IMG/VR virus record: IMGVR_UViG_3300037485_000534
Coordinates: 1-43,043 of that record
Length of the DNA: 43,043 nt
DNA from: a virus
Strand: one strand, 5' to 3'
A program made the translations under genes and the position numbers. The notes beneath the pieces are model-generated. The model was not told where the DNA came from. It was given only the letters and a program-made list of their open reading frames with translations, and searched no databases. Shown here in pieces: positions 1 to 8,037 of the stretch (the stretch's first letter is position 1; each line of letters starts with the position of its first letter).

Positions 1-236
1 TCGTAGATAGTACCTAGCTCTTCCTTATTGATTTCATAATACTTACTCTTATCAATTCTTCTAAACTCGCTTTGGTCTAGTATCTGGGTTTCTAAATTGT
101 CCGCTTCATTAGCTTTGCAATAATCAGCATAAAGGTCATATCCTTTGCTTCCGTATATCTTATCGTAAACTTTAGCGTCAAGTCCGAAGGCATTGCAATT
201 GTACACAGCTATAATGTGTGGTAATGGTCTTTTCAT
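1..236 (-). CDS. hypothetical protein, 5' part only (second copy of the 42030-42500 gene)
   Basis: The reading frame starts with ATG at 236 on the minus strand and runs off the left edge, so only about 78 N-terminal residues are present. It matches the N-terminal half of the complete 156-residue gene at 42030-42500. I count 8 mismatches over the 236 bases; 7 are synonymous and one changes Asn to Ser, so the protein is under purifying selection and is real. Here the gene follows directly on the leader that serves the lipoprotein gene in the other copy. Function is unknown; no family recognised. Confidence 0.8.
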   Translation of the reverse strand, partial: MKRPLPHIIAVYNCNAFGLDAKVYDKIYGSKGYDLYADYCKANEADNLETQILDQSEFRRIDKSKYYEINKEELGTIY

Positions 237-270
237 TTGTTTTTGTTTATAATTAATTAAGTTATGATTG

Positions 271-278
271 CAAATATA
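271..278 (-). promoter_or_regulatory. promoter -7 box for the minus-strand gene(s)
   Basis: The minus strand reads TATATTTG here, matching the Bacteroidota consensus TAnnTTTG. Further upstream on that strand is an AAAAAGGTG block like those before the promoters at 4137 and 7606. It lies 35 nt from the start codon at 236 and faces away from the promoter at 322-329. Confidence 0.65.
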
Positions 279-321
279 TAACTTATACTCAAATTGCACC
301 TTTTTTTGTATCTTTTATTCG

Positions 322-329
322 TATATTTG
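322..329 (+). promoter_or_regulatory. promoter -7 box for the 334 tail gene, leaderless
   Basis: TATATTTG ends 5 nt before the A of the ATG at 334. With the usual Bacteroidota geometry the transcript would start at or next to the start codon, giving a leaderless mRNA. The same arrangement is conserved in the right-end copy. Confidence 0.7.
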
Positions 330-333
330 CACA

Positions 334-2646
334 ATGGAAGTAACTGAAATAGTCATTAACGGCATTATAATAAGCACTTTAGACCAGCCAATAGGCTTAG
401 AAGTGATTAAATTATCATTAGATAGAGACTTTCAATACAGCTGCATTGACACAAAAATAGAAGCTGAATTAAAATTCTACTGTTCAAGCGGAAAAACCGA
501 ACTAGATGCAGAATATGAAAGTAAAGGAGTGGAAGCCACAGGTTATATAGAAATAACCGACACTTGCGGAACTAATGCTGAAACATATCGATTCAATTTA
601 GACTTTAAAAAGTACAATAATCAGGGAGATTTTACTACGATAGGACTTATTGACGTAAATAGCTTATGGAAAAAAGACTTAGATAAGGAAGTTAATTTGA
701 CTACAACAGGCGGCAATGTAGTTCCATTCTATATTAGAAATTTACCTTTAAGATATGGATATTCTGCAAGTTCATTTCAATCAGAAGAGTGGGCACAATC
801 TCCTAACAAAATAATAGATATAAATCAACCTGCTGGAGGCGTAGCAAAACCTGATAAAATATTTTACATATATCCAAAAAGCAATACCACTTTAAATGAA
901 TTAGAAACTGGATATACTCTTTTAGCTGAAAGTGTAAATGTTGAACAAGATGTAGGTTTAACTTTATTTGACCCAGAATATGAAGATGTAAATGGAAATA
1001 TAATACCAGTCCCAAGCGTTTTTCATAAAGCAATTCCAAGTCTAGAACCTCAAGCTATATTTACTAATGAATTAGAAGATGGGGAAGTTACATTAACCAC
1101 AATAGGAGATACTGAATTTTTTATAGATTTTATAGGAAGTTTGCCTAATATAAGAATGAATTTATACGAATATAAAGAAATGATAGGCATAGGTACTTCG
1201 TTTGATAAAATGAAAGGATATGTAAATCAATTAAATGATGTTTCTTTGATGCTTGCTACAGTTCCAAATAGTATATTATATCAGCACCCTACAATATCAA
1301 CTAAAACTTTTACTAGAACTTTTAATGTAAAAAAAGGTGAAAGTGTATGGATATGGTATCAAATGCTACAAGGTCAATATTTGACAAGTGGAGGTACATA
1401 TAGAATGATATTTGATAAATATAAAACCACTATAAATAGGTCAATAGACATTGAATTTAAAATAACTAAAAACGTAAAAGATGTATTAGTTAATTCGGCA
1501 GATATAATTCCATATCATACTGAGACAAAAGCATTTTTAGCTCAAGCTTCTTTAAATACTATTTTCGGAACTATTGAAAATATAGGAGACACTCCATGTT
1601 ACAGCGATTTGTGGTTTACTAGAGGGGATTATTTAAGAGGCAAAACAAATGCAGCCGACATTATAATAAAGCCTAGTGACTTTTTTAGGGAACTTGAAAA
1701 GGTTGTATGCTGCGGACTTGGATATTTTTATGACACAGACCCAGAAGGCGAAAAAAAACTAATGTCAGTCTATGATTTCTATTCAGATACATTAGTTCCA
1801 AGCCAATATCAATTTTCAGATAGTGATTTAATAGATGGCATAATTGAAATAGCTCCATTCTTATCACCGTATTGTAAAGAAATTAATATAGGCTATAGCA
1901 ATTCAAAGGACAGCCCTAAAGACTTTTGTAAACAAAATAGCTACTCAATAAATAATGATAGCGATTCTATTTATTCAAAAGTAAGTGAGTTTATAGCTTC
2001 ACAATATATAATAACAAGAGCATTAAGATTAGGAACTGTAGATGAAGAACTTGAATTTGATAATAATATATTTATTTTATCAGGTCAAAATGTAACGGCT
2101 TCACCAATTAATCTTAATGTAACTTTAAGTCAAACGACTGGATATTTAGCAGACAATGTATATACTTTGCCTACCAATAATTCAGGGGTAAATAGACGTT
2201 ATTCAACCGCATTTAATCTATTTAGACACCTTTATAAGTGGGGTTTTAGCTTATTTAATAATAAAGATACATTGACTGCTAAAAAGTACGAAGGGAATAC
2301 TATATATGACTATGAGATAAGAGACTTATCTGGCTCAGTTACTCCATACTATGTCGGCTTAAACGCTTGTAAGCTCCCTGTGGCTGTAGATATGGTAAAA
2401 GTAGATAGAACTATAGACAATTTACTAACTGACCTTATAGAAAACGCTATTTACGTTCCAAGTCAAATAACATTCAAAACTGCAAAGCTATCTAGTTTAG
2501 ATTTAATAGCTATGAGAGCGCACCAATACGACTTATTTAGTGTTACCGATGGAACAAATACCTATTATGGAAACTTAATAAGCGCAAACCTAGAAGACGA
2601 CGTAACAGAAATAAAATTATTAAGAAGATTTAAAGACGGATTATGA
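334..2646 (+). CDS. large tail protein (baseplate/tail-tip region)
   Basis: A protein of 770 residues. I place the start at ATG 334, because a promoter box ends 5 nt upstream and both copies of the locus align from this ATG; an upstream in-frame codon at 268 would lie inside the promoter. Across the circular junction it follows the tape measure gene (ending at 42042), and it overlaps the next gene by 4 nt. Position and size point to a tail-tip or tail-associated structural protein. No catalytic motif is evident. The N-terminal 88 residues recur at the right end of the window with about 8 substitutions. The exact role is inferred from gene order only. Confidence 0.7.
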   Translation: MEVTEIVINGIIISTLDQPIGLEVIKLSLDRDFQYSCIDTKIEAELKFYCSSGKTELDAEYESKGVEATGYIEITDTCGTNAETYRFNLDFKKYNNQGDFTTIGLIDVNSLWKKDLDKEVNLTTTGGNVVPFYIRNLPLRYGYSASSFQSEEWAQSPNKIIDINQPAGGVAKPDKIFYIYPKSNTTLNELETGYTLLAESVNVEQDVGLTLFDPEYEDVNGNIIPVPSVFHKAIPSLEPQAIFTNELEDGEVTLTTIGDTEFFIDFIGSLPNIRMNLYEYKEMIGIGTSFDKMKGYVNQLNDVSLMLATVPNSILYQHPTISTKTFTRTFNVKKGESVWIWYQMLQGQYLTSGGTYRMIFDKYKTTINRSIDIEFKITKNVKDVLVNSADIIPYHTETKAFLAQASLNTIFGTIENIGDTPCYSDLWFTRGDYLRGKTNAADIIIKPSDFFRELEKVVCCGLGYFYDTDPEGEKKLMSVYDFYSDTLVPSQYQFSDSDLIDGIIEIAPFLSPYCKEINIGYSNSKDSPKDFCKQNSYSINNDSDSIYSKVSEFIASQYIITRALRLGTVDEELEFDNNIFILSGQNVTASPINLNVTLSQTTGYLADNVYTLPTNNSGVNRRYSTAFNLFRHLYKWGFSLFNNKDTLTAKKYEGNTIYDYEIRDLSGSVTPYYVGLNACKLPVAVDMVKVDRTIDNLLTDLIENAIYVPSQITFKTAKLSSLDLIAMRAHQYDLFSVTDGTNTYYGNLISANLEDDVTEIKLLRRFKDGL

Positions 2647-4106
2647 GTATAACATTAGGAGGATACACAGTAGAAACCAAAAAGACAGTAGGTGAGCTTC
2701 CAGTAGGCTCGGACAATATAATAGCAGAAACGCCATGCGAAGAGACTATTAGTTTAGCAACGGTACAACCTAAATGGAAAAAGATACATGAGTTCACTAG
2801 GTCACTTGTTGCCACTCCTAATATGCTTACAGGCGGATGGGAAATTTTACCTACTTTTAATTTTTTACCTGATGACGTTTTTGCAGACGGATTCGATTAT
2901 GAAGTAGAAATATTGCTAAACTATGTAGGAGCAAGCCCCTCATTAAATGTAACGAGACAAAGATTTACTTATACAGAATTAGGAAATAATTGGTATCAAA
3001 ATGTAGTTTCTAGTGATAAAATAATAATGAATGAAACTAATTGTGGGGGAAGTTATGCAAATACTATGAGAGGATTAGTAATAGGAGCTGATGATATTGT
3101 TCCATTTACATTAGAAGTTGTATTTAGCATAAAACAATTAATCCCAGCTACAATAGAAATAGAGGTATGCTATGGGGGTACTCTAACTCATTTAACAGAA
3201 TTGGAAGAAATCACTGAGGTAATAACTGTGTTTATAGGAGATGATTTAGGTCAAACTGTAATTTCAACTAAAAGAAATAGTACTTATGACCCATACGATT
3301 TAGGTCCAGAGGAGGCGTCTAAAATGCCTCAAACGTGCTTAGGTTATTCTGTTTATTATGTAGGTAATTTGTTTTCTAGTCCATACTCTGCACCTAATGA
3401 TAAAACTTATTGGTTAGACGAAGGAATCTATAAGGCTAAAATAAATATTCCAAAAGTGCCGCCTCAAGTTTTAGATTTTAAATTATGGGATGGGTCTAGT
3501 TATTTATTTGACGAAGCAAGTGACGCTAATGGATTAATAGACTGGATAGACTTTGCACCTACATTGTCACCTGGCGGGGTTAATACAAGTTTAGAATTAT
3601 GGGAACCAATATTAAATGTCCAAGAAACTTCAAGTGGCGAACAATATGTATATTTTAGATATGATTTACTTTTATATAACTGCCCTTGTAACGTATGCGG
3701 AGATGGTTGCGGCGGTGTTACTATTATATTTCACCAAAGCTGCGGAGACGCTTATTCATTAAAGTTTAATTTAATGGTGCAAGACGGTAAGTATAATATA
3801 GAAGGCGAAACATTTACTCAAGGCGGTGGTATAATAAGACCAATAACAAAGATTAAAGCTACTTATGATTTAGTCCTTAGCGAGTATTCAGATGAAACAT
3901 ATTTACTTCTAATGGAATTAATAGCTGACAATATACTTATAGAAGTTGTAGACAATATAGACGTTTCAAACCCTACAACAGAATATTATATCGATACCGA
4001 TTCATTGACTCCAACTTGGAATTTCAATTCTAAACTAGGTACAATAGTTATTCCAGTTATTAGAAAGGATACAATAAGAACAGCAAGGAGAAACTGCTGC
4101 AATTAA
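2643..4106 (+). CDS. virion structural protein, cysteine-rich (tail region)
   Basis: A protein of 487 residues starting with an ATG that overlaps the stop of the previous tail gene (ATGA), which implies translational coupling. It is rich in beta-forming and acidic residues. Near residue 350 it has a cluster of cysteines (CPCNVCGDGCGG) that could bind a metal or form disulfides in the virion. It sits between the tail-tip gene and the probable major tail protein gene, so a tail structural role is inferred. No known family recognised. It ends with RRNCCN. Confidence 0.6.
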   Translation: MSITLGGYTVETKKTVGELPVGSDNIIAETPCEETISLATVQPKWKKIHEFTRSLVATPNMLTGGWEILPTFNFLPDDVFADGFDYEVEILLNYVGASPSLNVTRQRFTYTELGNNWYQNVVSSDKIIMNETNCGGSYANTMRGLVIGADDIVPFTLEVVFSIKQLIPATIEIEVCYGGTLTHLTELEEITEVITVFIGDDLGQTVISTKRNSTYDPYDLGPEEASKMPQTCLGYSVYYVGNLFSSPYSAPNDKTYWLDEGIYKAKINIPKVPPQVLDFKLWDGSSYLFDEASDANGLIDWIDFAPTLSPGGVNTSLELWEPILNVQETSSGEQYVYFRYDLLLYNCPCNVCGDGCGGVTIIFHQSCGDAYSLKFNLMVQDGKYNIEGETFTQGGGIIRPITKIKATYDLVLSEYSDETYLLLMELIADNILIEVVDNIDVSNPTTEYYIDTDSLTPTWNFNSKLGTIVIPVIRKDTIRTARRNCCN

Positions 4107-4136
4107 AAAGGTAATTTGCATATATAAAAAATACAC

Positions 4137-4144
4137 TATATTTG
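4137..4144 (+). promoter_or_regulatory. strong promoter for the major tail protein gene
   Basis: The -7 box is TATATTTG, with a TTTG element 18 nt upstream preceded by AAAAAGGTAA. The same extended upstream block recurs before the promoter at 7606. This is probably a late promoter. Transcription would start near 4149. Confidence 0.7.
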
Positions 4145-4148
4145 CATT

Positions 4149-4198
4149 CAAGACATAGCGAAGATGTCGGACATTTTTAACTTTAAAATTTAATTAAT
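4149..4198 (+). promoter_or_regulatory. structured 5' leader of the major tail protein mRNA
   Basis: The leader can form a short hairpin (GACAT at about 4152, pairing with ATGTC at about 4164, loop of 7) right at the predicted 5' end, followed by an AT-rich unstructured stretch up to the ATG at 4199. A 5'-end hairpin of this kind often stabilises highly expressed phage mRNAs; that effect is inferred here. Confidence 0.4.
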
Positions 4199-4774
4199 AT
4201 GGCACTTTGCACAACAACCTGCGACGGTAAAACAATGGTCGCATACACAGAACCAGATTGCAATAATTTTTATGCACTCGGCAATTCAACTTCAGTAGCC
4301 TACATTCTTTGTGAGGATACTAATGACCTTTTAAAAGTAAATTACACGGCTTCAGGCGCATGGGCTACAGCTATTGCAGGCGTTGATTCATTCAAAGATT
4401 TGAATGTAATTGACAATGTTCTTATTGCACTTCCAGAAGGTGAGAATTTGACTATTGAAAATCCAATGAAAAACGGTATTCCAAACTTGAAAACAGGAGA
4501 ATCTCACACAGTTACCATCACTGACCCTAAAGTAACCTCTGACAATCATGATTTCTATAACATGATAGATGGTAAAACTGCATGGGTAGTTATAGCTTAT
4601 AACGACGGTAGAATGCAAGTAAGTCCTAGACCTATGATGCTAATGGTTAAATCACCAGGTATTGAGTACGGAACTTCACAAAAATTCACTGTTGAGGCTC
4701 AAGTTAACTTCGATAGAAACGAGTATTGGTTAGTATTTGACACTCAACCAGCAGGTATCTTTAAATTCCAATAA
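4199..4774 (+). CDS. probable major tail protein
   Basis: A protein of 191 residues with its own strong promoter and leader. Codon choice differs from the neighbours: it prefers TTC, AAC, GTT and CTT, where flanking genes use TTT, AAT and TTA. The capsid gene at 8985 shows the same shift, which is typical of virion proteins made in very high copy number. A terminator lies shortly after the gene, inside the portal ORF. Size and expression signature fit the major tail tube protein. The sequence alone does not match a family I can name, so the assignment is contextual. Confidence 0.6.
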   Translation: MALCTTTCDGKTMVAYTEPDCNNFYALGNSTSVAYILCEDTNDLLKVNYTASGAWATAIAGVDSFKDLNVIDNVLIALPEGENLTIENPMKNGIPNLKTGESHTVTITDPKVTSDNHDFYNMIDGKTAWVVIAYNDGRMQVSPRPMMLMVKSPGIEYGTSQKFTVEAQVNFDRNEYWLVFDTQPAGIFKFQ

Positions 4775-4780
4775 TAGTAT

Positions 4781-4840
4781 ATGTGTTGCGGTAAACCTTC
4801 AAAACCTAAACCTAAACCTAAACCTATTAAGTGGAACTAA
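4781..4840 (+). CDS. mini-ORF, 19-residue Lys-Pro repeat peptide
   Basis: ATG at 4781 opens a 19-residue frame that starts with Met-Cys-Cys-Gly and continues with four Lys-Pro repeats. Its stop (4838-4840) lies just inside the portal gene, whose GTG start is at 4831. It may be a leader whose translation couples the weak GTG start of the portal gene to upstream ribosome traffic, or a true small protein. No family known. Confidence 0.4.
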   Translation: MCCGKPSKPKPKPKPIKWN

Positions 4841-6807
4841 AAGAACTTCTAAATATTGCTAAGAGAAAACCTCAAAAGGCTGACCGGTCTTTTGGGGTTT
4901 TTTATAGCAGTAAGTTTCCAACGGAGATTTACAAAATGAGACATCCAGGTCTTGACCCAAAAGAATACGAATACATTGAGGAGAATTGGGTTAATCCAGT
5001 TCAGAAATTAGTAGGTGACGCTATCTTTGAAACGCAAAAGATATTCACTGATAGTAACTACTCGATTCAAACAAAAAATGAAACTATAAGAGACTTCATA
5101 GATAGCTATGAGATAATGTCTTTTTTCAAAAATATATATTGGCAAAACATAATACTAGATTCGGGAAGTGTGCTAACTTACCATATAAAGTATTCTGAAT
5201 TTATAGAAAAACAAGCTGGCATAGAGCGTGGAAATGAGTATTTACCTTTGCACCCTTATATCGTAACCACAGAGAACATACTTTACAAAGACAAAACTAC
5301 ATTAGTATATAAAGTAAAGGGAGACAAAAGAAATAATTTTGTAGCCTTATATTATAATGAGGACAATCTATTGACCTACGAACACTATTCGTATGACGTA
5401 GCAAGTGACGATACACAACCGATATTGTTTTGGCAGTTTAATAATAACTTAGGCAAAAAGTATTATAGGAATGCTGACGGCTTAAAAATAGTCAATGATA
5501 ATGAACTAGTAATTAGGTCTTATTTTAGCCCTAGCGAGTCTATATTAAGCACTATAATAATAGATTCAGTAAACGTCGGAGTCACCAAAACTCGAACTAC
5601 TTATCCTATTCCTGTAGTTGTAGGTGAAGCTTGTGAAGAATCAGGTTGTAGAGGCGGTGTTATTGACGTTCTAAATAAAGAGGGTGTATATTGTACCGAA
5701 ACTTGTCAAACGTGCAAAGGAACAGGCTCAAAGAATCTATTTAGTCCATTCAATGCAGTACACGTAGTCAGAGGCTCAGGAGCTATAGAAAATAGCACAC
5801 CACCAGCTCCACACGTTTATTGGGTTGACCCTCCACAGGGTGCGCTTGATTCTACACGTGCAGAAATAAGAGAAAATAGAGACATTGCATTTGATTATAT
5901 TGGTTTAAAATACTCAAATAGCGATGTAAGGGGAAGCGAAACCGCTCTAGGCAAAATGATAGATAGGGAAAAAACCTATTCTACATATAAAATGTACAGT
6001 CAAGACGTTGAAATGACTATGCAATGGTGGTTTGACAACTGGAGCGAACTAATGTTTCCGCTTGAAAAAGACAGAGAAATATCGGTTTATTCATTTAATA
6101 ACTTTAGAACTACTTCTACTGCTGAGGTAAATGAAATATTTACGGCATTACAAAAAGATAATGCGCCTCAATACATACTAATAAATTTACTTAGAGAATA
6201 CTATAATTCAATAGGCGAAACGGAGAAGTTTAAAATAGTAAATAAGTATTATCTATACAAGTCCGATGACATGAACATTAAAAAAGGTTCTTTAGGTTAC
6301 TATGATAAGATTCATATTGTAATCTCGGACAATATTATGAAGTGGATAGAAGACGAAGGTATAATGGATATGAACGAAAAACAACTCGACACCTATTTTC
6401 GAGATAAAGCAATGGAATTAATGGCTGCACCTGTAGATAGTGATGGAAATATTATGGACATAAGTTATAGCCTTTACGAACAATTAAAAGAGCAAACAGA
6501 ATCTGCTGGAATGGAAGTTGAGGAAGTTGATGGAAAAGTTATAGTTACAGGAAGTCCTAGTGAATTAGGAGATGTTAATATAGCTAACTTACCAAGCGCA
6601 AATAAACTTAGAGAAACTGTTGGCGGATTGCAAGGTATTATCGAAATAGCAAAAGCTGTAGCAAGTGGAATGTATGATTTAGAAGCTGGTATATCTTTAA
6701 TTAGTTCACTATACGGAATAAGTGTTGAAGAAGCTAAACAATGGTTAGGAACTCCAAACATTGCAAGTCAAAAAGTTTTAGATAATGTTGAAGCCATAGT
6801 TACTTAA
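4831..6807 (+). CDS. portal protein
   Basis: A protein of 658 residues, a usual size for a siphovirus portal, immediately upstream of a MuF-like head gene, a scaffold gene and the capsid gene. The start is GTG at 4831; no ATG fits, and the residues after it look coding. Around residues 266-300 is a cysteine cluster with CxxxxC, CxxxC and CQTCKGTG, resembling a DnaJ-type zinc ribbon inserted in the portal body. The C-terminal 150 residues are helical, as in portal barrels. The portal forms the dodecameric DNA channel at one capsid vertex. An intrinsic terminator lies within its first 25 codons. Confidence 0.7.
   Translation: MELKELLNIAKRKPQKADRSFGVFYSSKFPTEIYKMRHPGLDPKEYEYIEENWVNPVQKLVGDAIFETQKIFTDSNYSIQTKNETIRDFIDSYEIMSFFKNIYWQNIILDSGSVLTYHIKYSEFIEKQAGIERGNEYLPLHPYIVTTENILYKDKTTLVYKVKGDKRNNFVALYYNEDNLLTYEHYSYDVASDDTQPILFWQFNNNLGKKYYRNADGLKIVNDNELVIRSYFSPSESILSTIIIDSVNVGVTKTRTTYPIPVVVGEACEESGCRGGVIDVLNKEGVYCTETCQTCKGTGSKNLFSPFNAVHVVRGSGAIENSTPPAPHVYWVDPPQGALDSTRAEIRENRDIAFDYIGLKYSNSDVRGSETALGKMIDREKTYSTYKMYSQDVEMTMQWWFDNWSELMFPLEKDREISVYSFNNFRTTSTAEVNEIFTALQKDNAPQYILINLLREYYNSIGETEKFKIVNKYYLYKSDDMNIKKGSLGYYDKIHIVISDNIMKWIEDEGIMDMNEKQLDTYFRDKAMELMAAPVDSDGNIMDISYSLYEQLKEQTESAGMEVEEVDGKVIVTGSPSELGDVNIANLPSANKLRETVGGLQGIIEIAKAVASGMYDLEAGISLISSLYGISVEEAKQWLGTPNIASQKVLDNVEAIVT
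4868..4903 (+). terminator. intrinsic terminator inside the start of the portal gene
   Basis: An 11-bp stem (AACCTCAAAAG at 4868-4878 with CTTTTGGGGTT at 4889-4899, one G-U pair), a 10-nt loop and a T run to 4903. It lies about 37 nt into the portal ORF and would terminate most transcripts from the strong promoter at 4137, letting only a fraction read through into the head genes. Confidence 0.65.
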
Positions 6808-7574
6808 TGGACTTTGAAAAAATATTAGACAAAATTCTTAATAAATTAAACGAGTATCAGGTTAGAGGCTCGTTTGTATTTGATATTGATAATCTAGAAA
6901 ATATAGACAAGGTTAATGAAATTATAGAAGAAGTTTTAAAAGAAAATGGCTACTATGATAACATTAAAGATTACCGAAAGGTATTTGACAAGAACTTAAA
7001 GGAAGTTATAAGCGAATATAAGTCATTTGGAACTATAAACACAAAGGATTTAAAAGCATTTAATAACGTAGCCTTTAATAATTTCTATAAAAATTTAGCA
7101 GTAAATGTAACAGATACGAACATAAAGCAGCCTATTAAAGATGCTTTATTGCAATACGTTTCAGGCGGTGGAAAATATAATGATTTTAAGTCTACCGTAA
7201 AAGAAATACTAAGTGCTAAAAAAATAGAAGGAAATATAGATATAATAGCTAGAGAATATTCAACTCAATATAAGCGTGCGCAAGGTCAGATACTAGCAAA
7301 TAAGTTTAAGGTAAAATATTTTCGCTATCGAGGAAGTGAAATAGAAACTAGCCGATGCTTTTGCGAACAAAGAATAGGAAACGTTTACACAAAAGAAGAG
7401 ATTGAAAGTTGGGCAAATCTTGAATGGAGCGGAAAAATAAAAGGAACTAACAGCACAAACATATTTCAAGTTGCAGGCGGATGGAATTGTAGACATAGTA
7501 TAAGACCAGTTAGCGAAAAAACCGCTTTAGATTACGGATTAAATAAGTATAATAATACTAATTGCAAACTATAA
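6807..7574 (+). CDS. minor head protein, MuF-like (phage head morphogenesis)
   Basis: A protein of 255 residues starting at the last base of the portal stop codon. The C-terminal third carries the hallmark of the Mu gpF-like family: CFCEQRIGNVYTKEEI, then a Trp-rich spacer and GGWNCRHSIRPVS near residue 230. The N-terminal part is helical. MuF-type proteins sit inside the head near the portal and are usually encoded next to it, as here. Cys and His residues in the C-terminal motif may coordinate zinc. Confidence 0.8.
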   Translation: MDFEKILDKILNKLNEYQVRGSFVFDIDNLENIDKVNEIIEEVLKENGYYDNIKDYRKVFDKNLKEVISEYKSFGTINTKDLKAFNNVAFNNFYKNLAVNVTDTNIKQPIKDALLQYVSGGGKYNDFKSTVKEILSAKKIEGNIDIIAREYSTQYKRAQGQILANKFKVKYFRYRGSEIETSRCFCEQRIGNVYTKEEIESWANLEWSGKIKGTNSTNIFQVAGGWNCRHSIRPVSEKTALDYGLNKYNNTNCKL

Positions 7575-7605
7575 AAAAGGTGATTTGCATTTTTAAAAAT
7601 TATCG

Positions 7606-7613
7606 TATCTTTG
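7606..7613 (+). promoter_or_regulatory. promoter before the scaffold/capsid genes
   Basis: The -7 box is TATCTTTG, with TTTGCAT 18 nt upstream preceded by AAAAAGGTG. This nearly duplicates the promoter at 4137. Predicted transcription start is near 7618, about 11 nt before the ATG at 7629. Confidence 0.7.
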
Positions 7614-7628
7614 CATAAAAATAAAAGC

Positions 7629-8027
7629 ATGGCAAAATTTCTAATACTAACAAGTCCTAACAAATCAAATGTAGGAACGATAGCTGAAAGGAGTGAAGAC
7701 TTTTATAAACCTAGTTTTTACAAGATTTCAGAAGAGGAATTAAATCAGTTTGTTGAAATGAATACTTTTGCTAAGTCGGCATTTATAGCTGAGAAATTAC
7801 AGGCTCAAATAGGAACGCCTGCTGACATTAAAAAAAAAGTAGTTCCGAGTGTGGAAGTTGTAGAAAGCAAGGTAGAAAGCGTATTGGTTAAAATGCCAGA
7901 GGTTGAAATAGAAGAACCTCTAAACGAGCCAGTAAATGAAACGAAAAATAATTTAGATACTAATTTTATAGAGGCTATATCAGTTGAAAAGCCAAAGGCA
8001 AAAGGAAGACCAAAAAAAACCAACTAA
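7629..8027 (+). CDS. hypothetical head-region protein with acidic linker
   Basis: A protein of 132 residues. I choose ATG 7629, because the TTG at 7611 overlaps the promoter box. The N-terminal 70 residues look folded. The rest is low complexity, rich in Glu, Val and Pro, and ends in a basic AKGRPKKTN tail. It lies directly upstream of the scaffold gene. It could be a small head or decoration protein; function unknown. Confidence 0.6.
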   Translation: MAKFLILTSPNKSNVGTIAERSEDFYKPSFYKISEEELNQFVEMNTFAKSAFIAEKLQAQIGTPADIKKKVVPSVEVVESKVESVLVKMPEVEIEEPLNEPVNETKNNLDTNFIEAISVEKPKAKGRPKKTN

Positions 8028-8037
8028 TAAATAAATA

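Larger units (their letters stand above)
1..598. repeat. terminal redundancy, left copy
   Basis: Bases 1-236 align without gaps to 42265-42500, and bases 237-598 align to 42683-43043. The copy at the right end carries an extra 182 bp (42501-42682) containing a small lipoprotein gene. The divergence is a few percent in the minus-strand gene and higher in the tail gene. This is what a circularly permuted or terminally redundant phage genome assembled from two co-existing strains would give. A true tandem duplication is possible but less likely. Confidence 0.85.

Noticed and set aside
268-333. Upstream in-frame start extending the 334 tail gene to 792 residues
   Set aside because: The extra codons lie within the divergent promoter region, and the TAnnTTTG box at 322-329 would be inside the gene; both strain copies align best from ATG 334.
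6474-6761. Minus-strand frames of 60-110 codons opposite long plus-strand genes
   Set aside because: They are antisense shadows of strongly coding plus-strand genes with no promoter, leader or protein-like composition; the same holds for the other minus-strand frames except 42030 and 42500.
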